Positions 7,235 to 16,354 are shown, counted from the stretch's first letter. The stretch is DNA of 34,197 bases from Paracoccaceae bacterium (GCA_022763485.1 JALEGX010000025.1:1-34197); one strand, 5' to 3'. Notes: generated by a model from the sequence alone, not told the origin. Translations and numbers: made by a program.

Positions 7235-9400
7235 ATGCAGGAACCAGCCATCACGCCTGAACTGATTGCCAACCACGGGCTCAAGCCCGAGGAATACGAT
7301 CTGATCCTGGAAATCATCGGGCGCGAACCGACGTTCACCGAACTCGGTATCTTCTCGGCCATGTGGAACGAGCATTGTTCCTACAAATCCTCCAAGAAAT
7401 GGCTGCGCACCCTGCCCACCACCGGTCCCCAGGTCATCTGTGGACCCGGCGAAAACGCGGGCGTCGTTGATATCGGCGATGGTCAGGCGGTCATCTTCAA
7501 GATGGAAAGCCACAACCATCCCTCCTACATCGAACCGTACCAAGGCGCGGCAACCGGCGTGGGCGGCATCCTGCGCGATGTCTTTACCATGGGGGCCCGC
7601 CCCGTGGCGGCGATGAACTCGCTGTCATTTGGCGAAACCTCCCACCCCAAGACCCGCCAGTTGGTCAACGGCGTGGTCGAGGGTGTCGGCGGCTACGGCA
7701 ACTGCTTCGGTGTTCCCACCGTGGGAGGCGAGGTCCGCTTCGACCCCGCATACAACGGCAACTGCCTGGTGAACGCATTCGCCGCAGGTCTGGCAGACGC
7801 GGACAAGATCTTCTACTCTGCCGCATCCGGTGTCGGCATGCCCGTCGTTTACCTGGGCGCCAAAACCGGTCGTGACGGTGTGGGTGGCGCGACCATGGCT
7901 TCGGCCGAGTTTGATGACACCATCGAAGAGAAGCGCCCCACCGTTCAGGTCGGTGACCCCTTCACCGAAAAGCGCCTGATGGAGGCAACGCTGGAGCTGA
8001 TGGCCACCGGCGCCGTGATTTCCATCCAGGACATGGGCGCAGCCGGCCTGACCTGCTCGGCCGTGGAAATGGGCGACAAGGGCCAGCTGGGCATCAAGCT
8101 GACGCTGGAAAACGTGCCGCAGCGCGAAGACAACATGACAGCCTATGAAATGATGCTGTCGGAGTCTCAGGAACGCATGCTGATGGTGCTGAAGCCCGAG
8201 CTGGAAGCCGAAGCCCGCGCCGTCTTCGAAAAATGGGACCTGGATTTTGCCATCGTAGGCGAAACAATCCCCGAAGATCGTTTCCTGATCCTGCACAATG
8301 GTGAGGTCAAGGCCGACCTGGTGCTGTCCAAGCTCAGCTCGACCGCCCCTGAATATGACCGCCCTTGGGAACCCACCCCGGCGCCGGAACAGCTGACCGA
8401 CGCTGACGTGCCCACCATCGACCCGATCGACGGCCTCAAGGCGCTGATCTCTTCGCCCAACTACGCGGGCAAGCAGTGGGTCTATGAGCAATATGACTCC
8501 ATGGTCATGGCCGACACCGCCCGCGGCCCCGGTCTGGGCTCCGGTGTGATCCGCGTGCATGGCACCGACAAGAAACTGGCCTTCACCAGCGACGTCACCC
8601 CGCGCTATGTCAAGGCCAACCCGGTCGAGGGCGGCAAACAGGCGGTGGCCGAAGCCTACCGCAACCTGACCGCCGTAGGCGCCAAGCCTTTGGCCACCAC
8701 CGACAACATGAACTTCGGCAACCCCGAAAAGCCGGAAATCATGGGCCAGTTCGTGGGCGCGATCCAGGGCATCGGCGCCGCCGTCTCGGCGCTGGACATG
8801 CCGATCGTCTCGGGCAACGTGTCGCTCTACAATGAAACCGACGGTCAGGCGATCCTGCCGACCCCGACCATCGGCGCCGTGGGTCTGATCGCCGCCGACG
8901 AAGAGCCGATCCTGGGCGAAGCCCGCGACGGCCATATCGCGCTGGTCATCGGTGAAACCATCGGCCATCTGGGCCAGTCGGCGCTGCTGCACGAGGTGTT
9001 CAACCGCACCGACGGCGACGCACCGGCCGTGGATCTGGACGCTGAAAAGCGCAACGGTGACTTCATCCGCGCCAACCGGGATCTGATCAAGGCCTGCACC
9101 GACCTGAGCGATGGCGGTCTGGCGCTCGCCGCGTTCGAAATGGCCGAAGCCGCCGGTGTCGGCATCCAGTTGGACGTGGCCGACACCCAGACGCTCTTTG
9201 GCGAAGATCAGGCCCGCTACCTGGTGGCCTGCAACTTCGATCAGGCCGAAGGGCTGATGATGGCCGCAGGTCAGGCTGGCGTGCCGATCGTCTCGGTCGG
9301 CCGCTTCACCGGCGACAGCGTCAAATTCGGCGGATCCGAGGCCCCGCTGGCGGAACTGGCGGAAACCTTCCGATCCAGCTTCGCCGCTGCCATCGCCTGA
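7235..9400 (+). CDS. purL: Phosphoribosylformylglycinamidine synthase subunit PurL
   Basis: The 721-residue small-type PurL, which makes formylglycinamidine ribonucleotide from FGAR, ATP and ammonia in purine synthesis, working with PurS and PurQ (neither is in this window). Family features include the [12 protein letters not shown] segment, the ATP/substrate region KMESHNHPS, and two AIRS-like halves with the second beginning near residue 400. The frame is open far upstream, but the protein should begin at the ATG at 7235 ([10 protein letters not shown]), with a GAG-rich ribosome site just ahead. The in-frame ATG at 7211 would add eight residues. It is followed by an intrinsic terminator, so it appears monocistronic. 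Confidence 0.95.
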   Translation: MQEPAITPELIANHGLKPEEYDLILEIIGREPTFTELGIFSAMWNEHCSYKSSKKWLRTLPTTGPQVICGPGENAGVVDIGDGQAVIFKMESHNHPSYIEPYQGAATGVGGILRDVFTMGARPVAAMNSLSFGETSHPKTRQLVNGVVEGVGGYGNCFGVPTVGGEVRFDPAYNGNCLVNAFAAGLADADKIFYSAASGVGMPVVYLGAKTGRDGVGGATMASAEFDDTIEEKRPTVQVGDPFTEKRLMEATLELMATGAVISIQDMGAAGLTCSAVEMGDKGQLGIKLTLENVPQREDNMTAYEMMLSESQERMLMVLKPELEAEARAVFEKWDLDFAIVGETIPEDRFLILHNGEVKADLVLSKLSSTAPEYDRPWEPTPAPEQLTDADVPTIDPIDGLKALISSPNYAGKQWVYEQYDSMVMADTARGPGLGSGVIRVHGTDKKLAFTSDVTPRYVKANPVEGGKQAVAEAYRNLTAVGAKPLATTDNMNFGNPEKPEIMGQFVGAIQGIGAAVSALDMPIVSGNVSLYNETDGQAILPTPTIGAVGLIAADEEPILGEARDGHIALVIGETIGHLGQSALLHEVFNRTDGDAPAVDLDAEKRNGDFIRANRDLIKACTDLSDGGLALAAFEMAEAAGVGIQLDVADTQTLFGEDQARYLVACNFDQAEGLMMAAGQAGVPIVSVGRFTGDSVKFGGSEAPLAELAETFRSSFAAAIA

Positions 9401-9428
9401 TCCGCAACCAATCAGTTTGAAAAGAAAG

Positions 9429-9454
9429 CGCGCCCCAGACCCGGGCGCGTTTTT
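9429..9454 (+). terminator. Intrinsic terminator of purL
   Basis: Stem CGCGCCC (9429-9435) with GGGCGCG (9443-9449), loop of 7 bases, followed by five Ts. It lies 28 bp after the purL stop codon. Confidence 0.85.
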
Positions 9455-9460
9455 CGTTTG

Positions 9461-9600
9461 TCAGGGGGCGTTGCCCCTCCCGGATGTAGCCCGGGTCGCA
9501 CCTTCTTCTCGTTGGCCAATACTCCGGAGCGCGAGGCAGAGCCTCGCACCCCCCGTCTCCAGAAGCGCAGACATAAGGTTTTCTGGGGCTCAATCCCCAC
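9461..9600. repeat. Cluster of short palindromes, REP-like intergenic element
   Basis: This stretch between purL and the next gene holds three short hairpins: GGGGC-gtt-GCCCC (9465-9477), GCGAGGC-aga-GCCTCGC (9531-9547) and TGGGG with CCCCA near 9583-9600. Similar GGGGGC/GCCCCC palindromic intergenic elements are common in roseobacter genomes, so I call it REP-like, but only this one copy is seen in the window. The remaining bases up to 9677 form the leader of the next gene, with AAAGGAG at 9663-9669 as ribosome site. Confidence 0.4.
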
Positions 9601-9677
9601 AAAGATGACTTGCGGTCGGAGCCCAAGATCCGCAGGGTCGGCCCTGACAAAAGCAGATCACCAAAGGAGACGCCCAC

Positions 9678-10334
9678 ATGAGCGCCCCCGTCTACATGTT
9701 CGACGCCTCGGAAAAGCCTTCGCTGCCCCATCACAAGGTTCCCCTGGTCATCGCCACCGAAGACAGCGTCAAGGGCTACGGATGTCTGGTCGATGACCCC
9801 GACACCTTCGAAATCGAGATCACCCGCTGGCCGCAACAGGGCTGGCGCCCGATTGACGAGGGCACCGGCGACGAAGGCGGCTATGTCGAAGGCGTGTTTC
9901 ATGGAGAATGGAAAGGCGATGTCCTCTACGGCGCAAATGAGGCGGTGAACGGAAACTACGTGCTGGGCTGGTCCGCAGATCCGCAAACCGCCTCTGCGGA
10001 AACCGCCACAGTGCCGCGCGACCAGGTGTTGCTGTGGCACATGAACTATCACCCCGATGGCGGGCAGATGTTCTATCCGCTGGACAATAAACCCTTTGTC
10101 GTACCGGTGGCGCCGCCAGGCGATGACATCACCCCGGACAAAGTCATCGCCTTCTGGTGCGATGGGTCCAAAGGTCTCTATATCCACGCAAATATCTGGC
10201 ATGAGGGGATTTTTCCCGTTCAAGACCAGCAGCGGTTCCTGGACCGCCAAGGCCGCGTTCATGCCCGTGTCAGCTGTGACATCGGACAGGAATTCGGGGT
10301 CTACCTGTCTGTGCCTCTGACCGAGAGCGTGTGA
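9678..10334 (+). CDS. AllA-like (ureidoglycolate lyase family) protein
   Basis: A 218-residue protein that resembles ureidoglycolate lyase, a cupin-fold enzyme releasing urea or ammonia and glyoxylate at the end of allantoin breakdown. Supporting stretches are HPDGGQMFYPL near residue 123, the following PFVVPVAPPGDD, and a region with HANIWHEG near 173. These match the order HP.G.Q.F.PL, VVVAP and H...WH of AllA. It is somewhat longer than E. coli AllA (about 160 residues), the extra being at the N-terminus. No other allantoin gene is nearby, so the substrate may differ. A strong AAAGGAG site precedes the ATG. Its stop overlaps the next gene's start. Confidence 0.6.
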   Translation: MSAPVYMFDASEKPSLPHHKVPLVIATEDSVKGYGCLVDDPDTFEIEITRWPQQGWRPIDEGTGDEGGYVEGVFHGEWKGDVLYGANEAVNGNYVLGWSADPQTASAETATVPRDQVLLWHMNYHPDGGQMFYPLDNKPFVVPVAPPGDDITPDKVIAFWCDGSKGLYIHANIWHEGIFPVQDQQRFLDRQGRVHARVSCDIGQEFGVYLSVPLTESV

Positions 10335-10807
10335 TGCGGACCGCCCTGCGTCCGGCCCGCACCGCGGATTTCGCCTTCATCCATTCCATCGCGGGCCGGG
10401 CCGAAAACATGGCCTTCATCGAGGACGCACCGGATGAACACCTAGCGGGGTTCCTCGCCTCCTCCGATGCCGATCTGCGGATTTGGGAGGTCGATGGCAC
10501 TCCGGCGGGCTTTGCGCTCTTTTGCGAGTTGGACAACCCGGCCAACAAGACAGAGCTGCGCCGGCTGGCTCTGGATCGCACCGATCAGGGCCTTGGTCAG
10601 CCGTTCCTCAGGGACCTGATCACGCATGGGTTCGGTGCTCTGGGCCGGGACCGGATCTGGCTGGACGTTGTGCCCGACAACCCGCGCGCCCTGCGCAGCT
10701 ATGAAAAGGCCGGGTTTCAGCGCGAAGGCCGGATCCGGTCCACCTGGAAACGCCCCGATGGCGTGGTCTCGGACCTGATCGTTCTGGGCCTTCTGCGTCA
10801 CGAATGA
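10334..10807 (+). CDS. GNAT-family N-acetyltransferase
   Basis: A 157-residue acetyl-CoA dependent acetyltransferase of unknown substrate. The C-terminal half carries the family hallmark VPDNPRALRSYEKAGF, preceded by a glycine-containing acetyl-CoA binding turn (DQGLGQ, near residue 80). The ATG at 10334 overlaps the stop of the AllA-like gene (TGATG), so translation is likely coupled. A GTG one codon earlier is possible but less likely. A coupled role in modifying a metabolite handled by the AllA-like protein is conceivable but not shown. It lies 69 bp before bolA. Confidence 0.85.
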   Translation: MRTALRPARTADFAFIHSIAGRAENMAFIEDAPDEHLAGFLASSDADLRIWEVDGTPAGFALFCELDNPANKTELRRLALDRTDQGLGQPFLRDLITHGFGALGRDRIWLDVVPDNPRALRSYEKAGFQREGRIRSTWKRPDGVVSDLIVLGLLRHE

Positions 10808-10876
10808 CAGCCCGATCCGCTTGCACAGCAGGCCAAGCAGCCCTAGATTTGCCGGGAAGACCAATAGGAGAATTTC

Positions 10877-11113
10877 ATGGCAGTCCTGGCCTCCGACATC
10901 GAAGCGATGATCCGCGAGAGTTTCCCCGATGCGAAAATCACCGTGATGGGTGATGATGGCGTCCATTTCTCGGCGGAAGTCATCGACGAGAGCTTTCGCG
11001 GCAAGAACCGCGTCCAGCAGCAGCGTGCCGTCATGGCAGCCCTGAAGGGAAAAATGGACGGCCCCAACGGGGAAATCCACGCGCTTGGCCTGACCACCAA
11101 GGCCCCGGATTGA
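10877..11113 (+). CDS. bolA: BolA-family protein (IbaG-like, 78 residues)
   Basis: A short BolA-type protein. BolA proteins bind CGFS monothiol glutaredoxins and share a [2Fe-2S] cluster with them in iron-sulfur trafficking or iron sensing. The protein begins MAVLASDIEAMIRESFPDAKI, with the family's helix-strand pattern, the GDDGVHFSAEV strand, and the C-terminal IHALGLTTK segment holding the conserved histidine. The start follows a clear AGGAG (TAGGAGAATTTCATG). The partner gene grxD lies 430 bp downstream in the same operon, separated by two small membrane protein genes, which strongly supports the assignment. Confidence 0.92.
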   Translation: MAVLASDIEAMIRESFPDAKITVMGDDGVHFSAEVIDESFRGKNRVQQQRAVMAALKGKMDGPNGEIHALGLTTKAPD

Positions 11114-11117
11114 TCCG

Positions 11118-11351
11118 ATGTCTCTGTTTGTCTCCGTTCTGATTGGCGGCATCGTGGTTCTGGCCACGGTGCTGGCCATCGTCATGCAACGGGCCGGACA
11201 GACAGAGCATGACGACACGGATCCGGACTATCACACCCTGCGCTCCGACTATCAGTCGGGCATGGGGGGCGGGTCCGTGCGCACCTGGAAGGTTCCCAAG
11301 GACCCACAGGAATATGCGCAGTTTTTCGTGCCGCGCAAGAAACCCAAGTAA
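11118..11351 (+). CDS. Small single-pass membrane protein (77 residues)
   Basis: An unrecognised small protein starting 4 bp after bolA. The first 25 residues (MSLFVSVLIGGIVVLATVLA and onwards) form one transmembrane helix. The rest is a polar tail rich in Asp, Tyr and Gly, ending in a basic VPRKKPK. This places it in the inner membrane with the tail probably in the cytoplasm by the positive-inside rule. The tight spacing between bolA and grxD suggests it belongs to the same functional unit. No enzymatic motif is visible. Confidence 0.75.
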   Translation: MSLFVSVLIGGIVVLATVLAIVMQRAGQTEHDDTDPDYHTLRSDYQSGMGGGSVRTWKVPKDPQEYAQFFVPRKKPK

Positions 11352-11398
11352 CTGAAGGGCAAGCAAAAGGGCCTCACACCCAAAGGGATCGCAAACGG

Positions 11399-11545
11399 AT
11401 GGAGACCATCCTTGCCCATGTAACGACACATTGGGTTCCCACCGTGCTTGGAGTGACCCTGATTGTGGGACTTACTTTTCTGGAACTTCTGCCCTATATC
11501 GAAACCGATCGCGAACGGCGCAAACGCCAAGAGGAAATGGACTAA
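11399..11545 (+). CDS. 48-residue single-pass membrane protein directly before grxD
   Basis: A small frame starting [12 protein letters not shown], with a hydrophobic stretch at about residues 13-32 ([20 protein letters not shown]) and a charged tail ending RRKRQEEMD. Its stop overlaps the grxD start (TAATG), an arrangement that favours translational coupling and supports it being real. The codon use matches its neighbours. With the upstream 77-residue protein it forms a second small membrane protein inside the bolA-grxD cluster. Function unknown. It could also be untranslated leader sequence that happens to be open. Confidence 0.6.
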   Translation: METILAHVTTHWVPTVLGVTLIVGLTFLELLPYIETDRERRKRQEEMD

Positions 11546-11907
11546 TGACCGACGCAAAATCCCGCATCGACGAAACCGTCAAGGCCAATGACGTTGTGCT
11601 GTACATGAAAGGCACCAAGGACATGCCGCAGTGCGGTTTCTCCAGCCGCGTCGCAGGCGTCCTGAACTATATGGGTGTCGACTACACCGATGTGAACGTG
11701 CTGGCTGATGAAGAAATCCGCCAGGGCATCAAGGATTATTCCGACTGGCCGACCATCCCGCAGCTCTATGTCAAAGGCGAATTCGTCGGCGGCTGCGACA
11801 TCATCACCGAGATGACCCTGTCCGGTGAGCTGGATGAGATGTTCGACACCAATGGCGTGACCTACAACAAGGAAGCGGCGGACAAGATCCGCGAAGCCAA
11901 CGCCTGA
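11545..11907 (+). CDS. grxD: Monothiol glutaredoxin GrxD (CGFS type)
   Basis: A 120-residue monothiol glutaredoxin that binds a [2Fe-2S] cluster with glutathione and hands it to BolA or apo-proteins. The CGFS active site is at residues 30-33 ([10 protein letters not shown]). The glutathione-binding [19 protein letters not shown] segment is intact. The frame extends further upstream, but the ATG at 11545 gives the normal family N-terminus, with GAGGA 10 bases ahead. It is in one run with bolA and two small membrane protein genes, and is followed 9 bp later by a hydrolase gene with a GTG start. Confidence 0.96.
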   Translation: MTDAKSRIDETVKANDVVLYMKGTKDMPQCGFSSRVAGVLNYMGVDYTDVNVLADEEIRQGIKDYSDWPTIPQLYVKGEFVGGCDIITEMTLSGELDEMFDTNGVTYNKEAADKIREANA

Positions 11908-11916
11908 TCTCCGCCC

Positions 11917-12849
11917 GTGGCGGACAGACACCATTTCGCCCCCGGCGCCTGCAGCGCCGAGGGCCTCCGACAGGCCGAAGCGGCCGAGCAGCAGCCCGCG
12001 CGCCCCTTCGATCTTGCCAGCCTGCCCCAATTCCGCGCAGACGCGGAACAGGAAGGCGCCGCGCTGGCCCAGGCTGCGATAGATCGGCACCGCGTCACCC
12101 TGAGCGACCGTGTGATTGCCGGGATCCCCTGCCAGATCATCACCCCGAGCACGCCCCATGACGGCAGAACCATCGTCTATTTCTTTGGCGGCGGGTTTAC
12201 CGTGGGCAGCCCGCAACTGGATCTGCCGATCTCGGCCGCGCTAGCGGATTATGCCCGCGCGCAGGTGATCGCCCCGGCCTACCCTCTGGCCCCCGAAGCG
12301 CCTTTTCCGGCCGCAGCTGACGCCTGCACCGCCGTTGCGCGCGCGGTTCTGGCCCGGCACCCCGACACGGTGATTGCGGGGGAATCCGCCGGGGGCAATC
12401 TGGCTCTGGTCACGGCCCTCAGGCTGAGCGCCGAAAACGGCCCCATGCCCGGTGCGCTGGCACTTCTGTCTCCGGCCGTGGATCTGGAACAGACGGGCGA
12501 TAGTCTGGAAATTGATCGCGACCCGTTTCTGCGCAAGGCGGATATGGCCTTCTTCGAAGGGTGTTACCTGCCTGCGGGTACGGATCGGCGCGCGCCTGAC
12601 ATCTCACCGATATATGGCGATTTCGGTCCTGACTTCCCGCCCGTCTTCATCACCAGCGGCACCCGTGACCTGCTGCTGTCAGGCTGCGTGCGGCTGGACC
12701 GGGTGCTTCGGGATCACGGCGCCCGATCCGAGCTGCGGATCTGGGAGGGCATGTGGCATGTCTTTGAATACTATCCCGATCTGCCAGAGGCCGACGCCTC
12801 CCTGCGCGAGATCGCGAGATTTCTTCAAGATCACCTGACAAGCGATTAA
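11917..12849 (+). CDS. Alpha/beta hydrolase of the hormone-sensitive-lipase family
   Basis: A 310-residue esterase-like protein. The nucleophile elbow GESAGG has Ser157. An oxyanion-hole motif FGGGF at residues 90-94 replaces the usual HGGG with a Phe in first position. A late TRDLLLSG acidic region and GMWHVFEYYP supply the Asp and His of the triad. It probably hydrolyses short acyl esters in the cytoplasm, as no signal peptide is present. It starts with GTG at 11917, 9 bp after grxD, so cotranscription is likely, though a link to iron-sulfur metabolism is not evident. Confidence 0.85.
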   Translation: MADRHHFAPGACSAEGLRQAEAAEQQPARPFDLASLPQFRADAEQEGAALAQAAIDRHRVTLSDRVIAGIPCQIITPSTPHDGRTIVYFFGGGFTVGSPQLDLPISAALADYARAQVIAPAYPLAPEAPFPAAADACTAVARAVLARHPDTVIAGESAGGNLALVTALRLSAENGPMPGALALLSPAVDLEQTGDSLEIDRDPFLRKADMAFFEGCYLPAGTDRRAPDISPIYGDFGPDFPPVFITSGTRDLLLSGCVRLDRVLRDHGARSELRIWEGMWHVFEYYPDLPEADASLREIARFLQDHLTSD

Positions 12850-12853
12850 TTCG

Positions 12854-12885
12854 AAAAGAAAAAGCCCCGAACACCAGTCCGGGGC
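12854..12885 (-). terminator. Intrinsic terminator of zapA (minus strand)
   Basis: Stem GCCCCG (12864-12869) with CGGGGC (12880-12885), loop of 10 bases. Read on the minus strand it is followed by a T-rich run (complement of 12854-12863), so it ends the zapA transcript. It lies between convergent genes and may also slow plus-strand transcription. Confidence 0.75.
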
Positions 12886-12914
12886 AATCGTGATTTCCTC
12901 AAGCTGACAGCAGG

Positions 12915-13316
12915 TCAGCTCCCGGCAGAGATCTGCTCTTCCACGCTGTCTGCCAGCGACTCCGCCCGCGCGGCCAGTTCCGCCAGCGTATCTGTCACCT
13001 CGGAGGGGACAACCGGCACTTCGATGCGCTCGGGCTCCGGTGCCGGGGCGGCCCGCAGCTCTGCCAGCTCGGCATCGCGTTCAGACAGCTTCGCCTCAAC
13101 TTCGCGGATCTTGTCTTCAACGGCCGCCGTCTTGTCCGCCAGCATCAGCCCAGCCATCAACAGCATCCGGGCTTCGGGCATACGCCCGATCTGGTCGGAC
13201 AGCACCTGGGCTTCGTCATCCAGCATCTTTGCCGCCGCATGCAGATAGCTTTCTTCCCCTTCGCGGCAGGAAACGTCAAATCCACGTCCACCAATCTGGA
13301 TTGTCACCTCGGGCAT
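12915..13316 (-). CDS. zapA: Cell division protein ZapA
   Basis: A 133-residue ZapA-family protein. ZapA binds FtsZ and cross-links protofilaments at the division septum. The N-terminal MPEVTIQIGGRGFDVSCREGEE and the helix with AAKMLDDEAQVLSDQIGR match the family globular domain. The segment RMLLMAGLMLADK is typical, and a coiled coil follows (residues about 65-95), then a Pro-rich linker and a C-terminal helix. The ATG at 13316 overlaps the stop of the upstream coiled-coil gene (TGATG), indicating translational coupling. A TTG one codon earlier is less likely. Confidence 0.9.
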   Translation of the reverse strand: MPEVTIQIGGRGFDVSCREGEESYLHAAAKMLDDEAQVLSDQIGRMPEARMLLMAGLMLADKTAAVEDKIREVEAKLSERDAELAELRAAPAPEPERIEVPVVPSEVTDTLAELAARAESLADSVEEQISAGS

Positions 13317-13987
13317 CAAACTTCCTCCCCTTCCGGCAGATTGCGTGCATTCGACAGCAGGTTGTCCAGCTTTGTCAGAACCGCCCCCACTTCGGCCGTA
13401 TCTGCGGCCTGCGTGGCGCGCAGGCCTTCAAGCTCGGCCAGCATGGCCTTGTTGATCAGATCCGGGTCCCCGATTCCTTCGGAATTGGCCTCGCGCAGGG
13501 TCGCGTTCGACTTGCGCAGCTCATCATTGGCCCGGCGCAGGCGCTGCAGCTCGGCGTCCAGCTGCTCCATCGATTCCGCCTGATGTGACACTTCGGTCTT
13601 CAGAACAGTAACATCCTTGGCCTGAGCAGTCAGCATTCCGGCCTGCTGCTCGATGGTGCCTTCCAGCTCTGCCACCCGCTCATTCGCGGCGGCCAGCTGG
13701 CGTTCCAGTTCGGCGGCAAGGTCGGCATCCCCGGCGGAATCCCCGGCAGCGCCTTCGGATCGTGCCTTGACCAGTTCCTCGGCATGGCGGGCTTTCAGCG
13801 CCTTCAGGCGCTCCTGCAATTGTGCATTCGCAAGTTTCTCTTCGTCCAGCAGTTGCGCCAGATCCGTATCCGCGCCGCTGGACTCCGAGGGTTCGATGGC
13901 TGGCCTGGATGACAGGATCTCGGTTCCAGAAGCGATCCGGTCCATCGCCGCAAGAATACGGCTTTGCAGTTCCTCGATTTGGCTCAT
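13316..13987 (-). CDS. Coiled-coil protein coupled to zapA
   Basis: A 223-residue protein made mostly of Leu/Glu/Ala/Arg-rich heptads: coiled coil at about residues 45-75 and again at 90-170, with a Gly/Ala/Asp linker between. The last 40 residues (MLAELEGLRATQAADTAEV) form another helix. No enzymatic motif and no membrane segment is seen. The overlap with zapA (TGATG) suggests the two proteins are made together and may act together at the divisome, for example as a ZapB-like partner. That is inference from position and architecture only, not from sequence similarity to ZapB. Confidence 0.8.
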   Translation of the reverse strand: MSQIEELQSRILAAMDRIASGTEILSSRPAIEPSESSGADTDLAQLLDEEKLANAQLQERLKALKARHAEELVKARSEGAAGDSAGDADLAAELERQLAAANERVAELEGTIEQQAGMLTAQAKDVTVLKTEVSHQAESMEQLDAELQRLRRANDELRKSNATLREANSEGIGDPDLINKAMLAELEGLRATQAADTAEVGAVLTKLDNLLSNARNLPEGEEV

Positions 13988-14192
13988 GCCCCTCTTACCT
14001 TTTCACTCGGTTCCCGGTTTTTTCCTCTGATCCCTCCCCAAGCATACACATCGCAGACTTCAGGGCCGAATCGAGACGCCCCCGTCCCGGGGCGCACCGT
14101 CTTGTGCCCCAACGTAGAACAGCCCAAATGGGGGTTTCAAGCGTCAGACCCCTCAGATCCCCTCTCAACAGGCCCTGATGACGGTGATTTGC

Positions 14193-14220
14193 TTGATCTT
14201 TGCGGATCGGCTGTTATGCA
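14193..14220 (+). promoter_or_regulatory. Candidate promoter of tkt
   Basis: TTGATC (14193-14198) and TATGCA (14215-14220) are spaced 16 bp apart and lie 39 bp before the tkt start codon. The fit to sigma-70 is moderate. The upstream part of the 271-bp divergent region (13988-14258) holds a CGCCCC/GGGGCG hairpin near 14078-14095 and nothing else recognised. Confidence 0.35.
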
Positions 14221-14258
14221 ACCGTCAATTCTCCGACCACTCACGAAGGAACCCGCCC

Positions 14259-16280
14259 GTGGATCTGAACGCTCTGCGCACCGCCAACCCCGAACATTGG
14301 GCGAAAGCCGCTGCAATCCGTGCTCTGACGCTGGATGCGGTTGCCGCTGCAAACTCCGGCCACTCCGGCATGCCGATGGGTATGGCCGATGTCGCCACCG
14401 TGCTGTTCGAAAAGCACCTGAAATTCGACGCCGCCAACCCGCAATGGCCGGACCGTGACCGGTTCATCCTGTCCGCGGGCCACGGTTCGATGCTGATCTA
14501 TTCGCTGCTGCACCTGTGTGGCGACGCTCAGGTCACGCTGGACCAGATCAAGAACTTCCGCCAGATGGGCGCATTGACCGCCGGTCACCCGGAAAACTTC
14601 CTGATCGACGCGGTCGAGACCACCACCGGCCCGCTGGGTCAGGGCATCGCCAATGCTGTTGGTTTCGCCATGGCCGAAGAAATCCAGCGCGCCCAGTTCG
14701 GCCGCAAGGTCGTGGATCACTACACCTATGTGATCGCCGGCGACGGCTGTCTGATGGAAGGCATCAGCCAGGAAGCCATCGGTCTGGCCGGGCGCCACAG
14801 CCTGGGCAAGCTGATCGTCCTGTGGGACAACAACAACATCACCATCGACGGCACCGTTGAGCTGAGCGATCGCACCAACCAGGTACAGCGCTTCAAGGCC
14901 TCGGGCTGGCAAGTGATTGAAATCGACGGTCACGATCCGCAGGCCATCGACGAGGCGATCACCGCCGCGAAGAGGTCCAAGAAGCCGTCGATGATCGCCT
15001 GCAAAACCCACATCGCGCTGGGTCACGCCGCTCAGGACACCTCCAAGGGTCACGGCGCTCTGACCGATGCCGAGCAGCTGCAAGCGGCCAAAGCGGCCTA
15101 TGGCTGGGACCACGGCGCGTTCGAAATCCCTGCCGATGTCAAAGCCCAGTGGGAAGCCATCGGCAGCCGTGGCGCCGCTGATCGCGAAGCTTGGGAAGCC
15201 CGTTTCGCCGAGATCTCGCAGCAGAAGCAGGACCGCTTCAACCGCGCCTATGCTCTGGAGGCTCCCAAGAAGCTGTCCTCGGTCGTGCGCGCGCTGAAGA
15301 AGCAGGTCAGCGAAGAGCAGCCCAAGGTTGCCACCCGCAAGGCGTCGGAAATGGCGCTGGCGGTGATCAACCCGGTGATGACCGAAACCGTGGGCGGCTC
15401 GGCCGACCTGACCGGTTCGAACAACACCAAGACCGGCGATCTGGGCGTCTTTGACACCGACAACCGCAAGGGCCGCTACATCTACTGGGGCATCCGTGAA
15501 CACGGTATGGCCGCAGCAATGAATGGCATGGCGCTGCATGGCGGGATCCGCCCCTACGGCGGCACCTTCTTCTGCTTCACCGATTATGCGCGCCCGTCCA
15601 TGCGTCTGGCCGCGCTGATGAAGATCCCCACCGTGTTCGTGATGACCCACGATTCGATCGGTGTGGGCGAAGACGGCCCCACGCACCAGCCGGTGGAACA
15701 TCTGGCGATCTGCCGCGCGACGCCCAACACCTATGTGTTCCGTCCTGCGGATGCGGTCGAAGCGGCTGAGGCCTGGGAAATTGCCCTGTCGGCCAAGGAC
15801 TCCCCTTCGGTGCTGACCCTGACCCGTCAGAACCTGCCGACCGTGCGGACCGAGCACAAGATGGCCAACCTGTCGGAAAAAGGCGCCTACGTGCTGGCCG
15901 AGGCCGAGAACAAGCGTCAGGCCATCCTGATCGCCACCGGTTCCGAAGTGTCGCTGGCGATGGAAGCCAAGGCCAAGCTGGAAGCCGAAGGCATCGGCAC
16001 CCGCGTTGTGTCCATGCCCTGCATGGAGCTGTTCGCCCAGCAGGACGAAGCCTATCGCCGCAAGGTTCTGCCCGCAGGTCCGGTGCGCGTCGGCATCGAA
16101 GCCGCCATGCGCGCGGGCGGCTGGGACCGCTGGCTGCTGGGCGAGCGTGGCCAGGAGAAGAAGGCCGATTTCGTCGGCATGTCCTCCTTCGGCGCCTCCG
16201 CTCCGGCGGGTGAACTGTTCGAAAAATTCGGCATCACCGCCGACGCAACAGTTGCAAAGGTCAAGGCGCTGCTGGGCTGA
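14259..16280 (+). CDS. tkt: Transketolase
   Basis: A 673-residue transketolase, transferring two-carbon units between sugar phosphates with thiamine diphosphate in the non-oxidative pentose phosphate pathway. Family marks include the N-terminal [14 protein letters not shown] segment, [12 protein letters not shown] in the thiamine-binding region, [18 protein letters not shown], and [26 protein letters not shown] near residue 465. The start is GTG at 14259 with GAAGGA about 9 bases upstream. The frame stays open upstream without family-like sequence. It is divergent from the zapA operon and ends in a terminator shared with a convergent gene. Confidence 0.96.
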   Translation: MDLNALRTANPEHWAKAAAIRALTLDAVAAANSGHSGMPMGMADVATVLFEKHLKFDAANPQWPDRDRFILSAGHGSMLIYSLLHLCGDAQVTLDQIKNFRQMGALTAGHPENFLIDAVETTTGPLGQGIANAVGFAMAEEIQRAQFGRKVVDHYTYVIAGDGCLMEGISQEAIGLAGRHSLGKLIVLWDNNNITIDGTVELSDRTNQVQRFKASGWQVIEIDGHDPQAIDEAITAAKRSKKPSMIACKTHIALGHAAQDTSKGHGALTDAEQLQAAKAAYGWDHGAFEIPADVKAQWEAIGSRGAADREAWEARFAEISQQKQDRFNRAYALEAPKKLSSVVRALKKQVSEEQPKVATRKASEMALAVINPVMTETVGGSADLTGSNNTKTGDLGVFDTDNRKGRYIYWGIREHGMAAAMNGMALHGGIRPYGGTFFCFTDYARPSMRLAALMKIPTVFVMTHDSIGVGEDGPTHQPVEHLAICRATPNTYVFRPADAVEAAEAWEIALSAKDSPSVLTLTRQNLPTVRTEHKMANLSEKGAYVLAEAENKRQAILIATGSEVSLAMEAKAKLEAEGIGTRVVSMPCMELFAQQDEAYRRKVLPAGPVRVGIEAAMRAGGWDRWLLGERGQEKKADFVGMSSFGASAPAGELFEKFGITADATVAKVKALLG

Positions 16281-16311
16281 TCCCGAACCACCGCATGACA
16301 TGACAGACACA

Positions 16312-16341
16312 AAAACGGGCGTCCCATCGGGCGCCCGTTTT
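16312..16341 (+). terminator. Bidirectional terminator between tkt and the ICL/PEPM gene
   Basis: AAAACGGGCG (16312-16321) pairs perfectly with CGCCCGTTTT (16332-16341), loop of 10 bases. The A/T flanks of the stem give a T-run on both strands, so it can stop tkt and the convergent minus-strand gene ending at 16355. Confidence 0.85.
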
Positions 16342-16354
16342 CATGTTTGAAGGT

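Noticed and set aside
13988..14258. Possible 6S RNA near zapA
   Set aside because: 6S RNA is often found downstream of zapA, but here only a 65-bp gap with a terminator follows zapA. The upstream region lacks a long bulged hairpin of the right size.
14241..16310. 689-residue minus-strand frame opposite tkt
   Set aside because: Same antisense effect in a GC-rich gene; composition is typical of a shadow frame and the plus strand is unambiguous transketolase.
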